DNA of 38,894 nt from positions 1 to 38,894 of the forward strand of contig JACDEI010000047.1 in NCBI GenBank assembly GCA_013816485.1. The letters run 5' to 3'. The notes under the pieces were generated by a model. It searched no databases. It worked only from the letters and a program-made list of their open reading frames with translations, and was not told the origin of the DNA. This DNA is from Planctomycetota bacterium. Its GTDB lineage: Bacteria; Planctomycetota; UBA11346. Positions 37,587 through 38,894 of the stretch are shown piece after piece. Position numbers and translations under genes: made by a program. Every line of letters starts with the position of its first letter. Position 1 is the stretch's first letter.

Positions 37587-38641
37587 TGCTCGGTTGGCTG
37601 CGTCGACTGGTTGGCCCGCCTGGCGACCAGGCTTCGGTACCGACGGGTCCGGCAGCGACCAACGCGGCCTCCGCCGGCAATCCGCTCACCCTCCCGCTGC
37701 GTTTCAAACCCGCCTATCAGACCGTGATGTGGGGCGGTCGGCGCATGGAGGCGTTCCGCGCCGATCTGCCCGCCGGACCGATCGGAGAAAGCTGGGATCT
37801 GGCCGATCACGCACGCGGCATGAGTGTGGTCGCCGATGGCCCCCTCGCTGGCACCACCTTGAAAGAGCTGACCAAACGCTTCGGAACCGCACTGGTCGGC
37901 CCGACGTACACCGGCGGCGATTTTCCGCTGCTGGTGAAACTAATCGATGCCAACGATCGCCTGTCGATCCAGGTGCATCCGGATGATCGTCTGGCCAAGG
38001 AGCTGAAGGTCGGCGAACGCGGAAAAACCGAATGTTGGTACCTGCTCAGCGATGGCGGCGAATTGTTTGTCGGTACGCAAGCTGGTGTCACCAAGGAGTC
38101 GTTCACCGCCGCCCGCGAAGCCGGCACGCTCGCCGATACACTCAGCCGCTTCGTCACCAAGCCCGGAGATTTCTTCTTCATCCCAGCGCGCACGGTGCAC
38201 GCGCTGGGCGCGGGTTGTCTGATCTACGAGATCCAACAAACCTGCGATGTGACCTTCCGCGTCGACGACTGGGGCCGCGTCGGCCTGGATGGCAAACCTC
38301 GTCCGCTGCACATCGCCGAATCGCTGGCGACCATCGATTTCACCGCCGGTGCCGGACGCGCAGTGGGCGACTTCGACGTCACTCGCGATGGCCGCGTACG
38401 CGCCCTGGCGCGCTGCCCCTACTTCCACCTCGACGAGCACCACGCCAGACGTCTGAGTCTGCGCAGTTCCTCGTGTACGATCGTCACCTGCATCGGCGGT
38501 CACGGACGACTGAACACCGCCGAGGGTTCCGCGCCACTGACGCCGATGACCACGGTCCTGGTCCCTGCCGCGGCGGGCGAGTGGAACGCCTACGGCGAGA
38601 AGAACAGCGAATTGCATCTGCTGGTGACGACCATCCCGTGA
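37586..38641 (+). CDS. manA: Mannose-6-phosphate isomerase, class I
   Basis: A 351-residue zinc-dependent isomerase interconverting mannose 6-phosphate and fructose 6-phosphate in the cytosol. The family opening FKPAYQTVMWGGRRM begins near residue 40. The metal ligands are visible: Gln129 and His131 in IQVHPDD, Glu149 in KTECWY and His205 in RTVHALGAG. The C-terminal part matches the short bacterial class. The first 35 residues are a low-complexity lead (LRRLVGPPGDQASVP) without counterpart in most relatives. The start at 37586 is supported by its one-base overlap with the upstream stop codon, and no later Met precedes the conserved WGG motif. Confidence 0.93.
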   Translation: MLGWLRRLVGPPGDQASVPTGPAATNAASAGNPLTLPLRFKPAYQTVMWGGRRMEAFRADLPAGPIGESWDLADHARGMSVVADGPLAGTTLKELTKRFGTALVGPTYTGGDFPLLVKLIDANDRLSIQVHPDDRLAKELKVGERGKTECWYLLSDGGELFVGTQAGVTKESFTAAREAGTLADTLSRFVTKPGDFFFIPARTVHALGAGCLIYEIQQTCDVTFRVDDWGRVGLDGKPRPLHIAESLATIDFTAGAGRAVGDFDVTRDGRVRALARCPYFHLDEHHARRLSLRSSSCTIVTCIGGHGRLNTAEGSAPLTPMTTVLVPAAAGEWNAYGEKNSELHLLVTTIP

Positions 38642-38684
38642 CCGTGGCCCAGGCGTTCCGCCAATGCTGCAAAGCTAACACCGA

Positions 38685-38788
38685 TGTCGCCGCCCCGCCG
38701 GGGCGGCATGGAAATAGCCCGGCACTTCAGTGCCGGGAACTGGCGTGAAAATCAGCCTAGTCCCGGAGGGCAATGCCTGTAAACTTAG
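38685..38788 (-). repeat. Two-hairpin repeat element, right copy
   Basis: Read on the minus strand, the 24-nt box is at 38788-38765, identical to that at 104-127. After 27 nt comes a perfect 9-bp hairpin (38737-38718; CCCGGCACT, loop GA, AGTGCCGGG). After 10 nt comes a second hairpin (38707-38689; GCCGCCCC/GGGGCGGC). Box, spacing and loop match the left copy while the stems differ with both sides changed. Confidence 0.78.
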
Positions 38789-38894
38789 CCGCCAAGTTCT
38801 GTCCACGCAGTCGGTTGCGTATTACTTCCCATTGATTTCCACTTGACAAAGGCAGCTATTCGGGCGGGCGGCCTGCATGGGAAAATCTCATGCA
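38789..38894. other. Right edge, no recognisable gene
   Basis: There is no assignable open frame. The last 21 bases form a short inverted repeat (TGCATG near 38874 and CATGCA at the very end). They show no clear similarity to the sequence outside the left repeat copy. Confidence 0.4.

Noticed and set aside
38823..38860. TTGACA-like hexamer near 38844 as a promoter for a gene beyond the window
   Set aside because: No matching -10 box or gene start is visible before the window ends.

Overview
The window is GC-rich, densely coding DNA from a bacterium of the PVC superphylum, most likely a planctomycete. The evidence is two DUF1549/DUF1553 (planctomycete cytochrome-type) plus DUF1501 gene pairs, Tat-exported Gfo/Idh/MocA oxidoreductases, a DUF1080 lipoprotein, a NupG-type MFS transporter and a SecA with an extra segment ahead of its Walker A region. 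I see 22 intact protein genes and one frameshifted small gene, and no rRNA, tRNA, CRISPR array, transposase or phage gene. Species-level placement is not possible from the sequence alone.

Layout. 1-299: repeat element. 300-1157 (-): secreted SGNH-like protein. 1158-1934: non-coding, packed with inverted repeats. 1935-7867 (+): circularly permuted ATP-grasp, alpha-E and transglutaminase/DUF2126 cluster, a conserved set predicted to make or modify peptides. 8042-11053 (+): secA, with a terminator shared with the convergent DUF885 gene (11111-12856, -). 13051-14514 (+): rmuC. 14674-18069 (-): DUF1549/DUF1553 and DUF1501 pair. 18435-25790: NupG-like transporter, cytosolic Gfo/Idh (both -), then DUF1080 lipoprotein and two Tat-signal Gfo/Idh proteins (+), plausibly a 3-keto-glycoside route. 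25896-26867 (+): apbE. 26882-30135 (-): NarL-type two-component system with a frameshifted small membrane gene coupled to it. 30252-35054 (+): second, larger cytochrome-type/DUF1501 pair. 35275-36780 (+): cobA-hemD fusion. 36963-38641 (+): small exported protein coupled to manA. 38642-38894: repeat element.

The most unusual content lies between the genes. (1) A two-hairpin element of about 105 nt occurs at both window edges in opposite orientation. It has a conserved 24-nt box, identical 27- and 10-nt spacings, and stem changes that are compensated on both sides. (2) At least seven gaps carry long inverted repeats, several with arms built from short tandem units (7, 8 or 9 nt), a different unit at each site. 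Two of these run into the start of a coding region, where they encode a proline-rich heptad. (3) A third repeat of about 110-120 bp occurs three times. Two copies flank the histidine kinase gene in direct orientation, and the copy edges sit where the Shine-Dalgarno sequences should be.

Functional predictions rest on recognised families and visible motifs. Roles for the repeats are inference.
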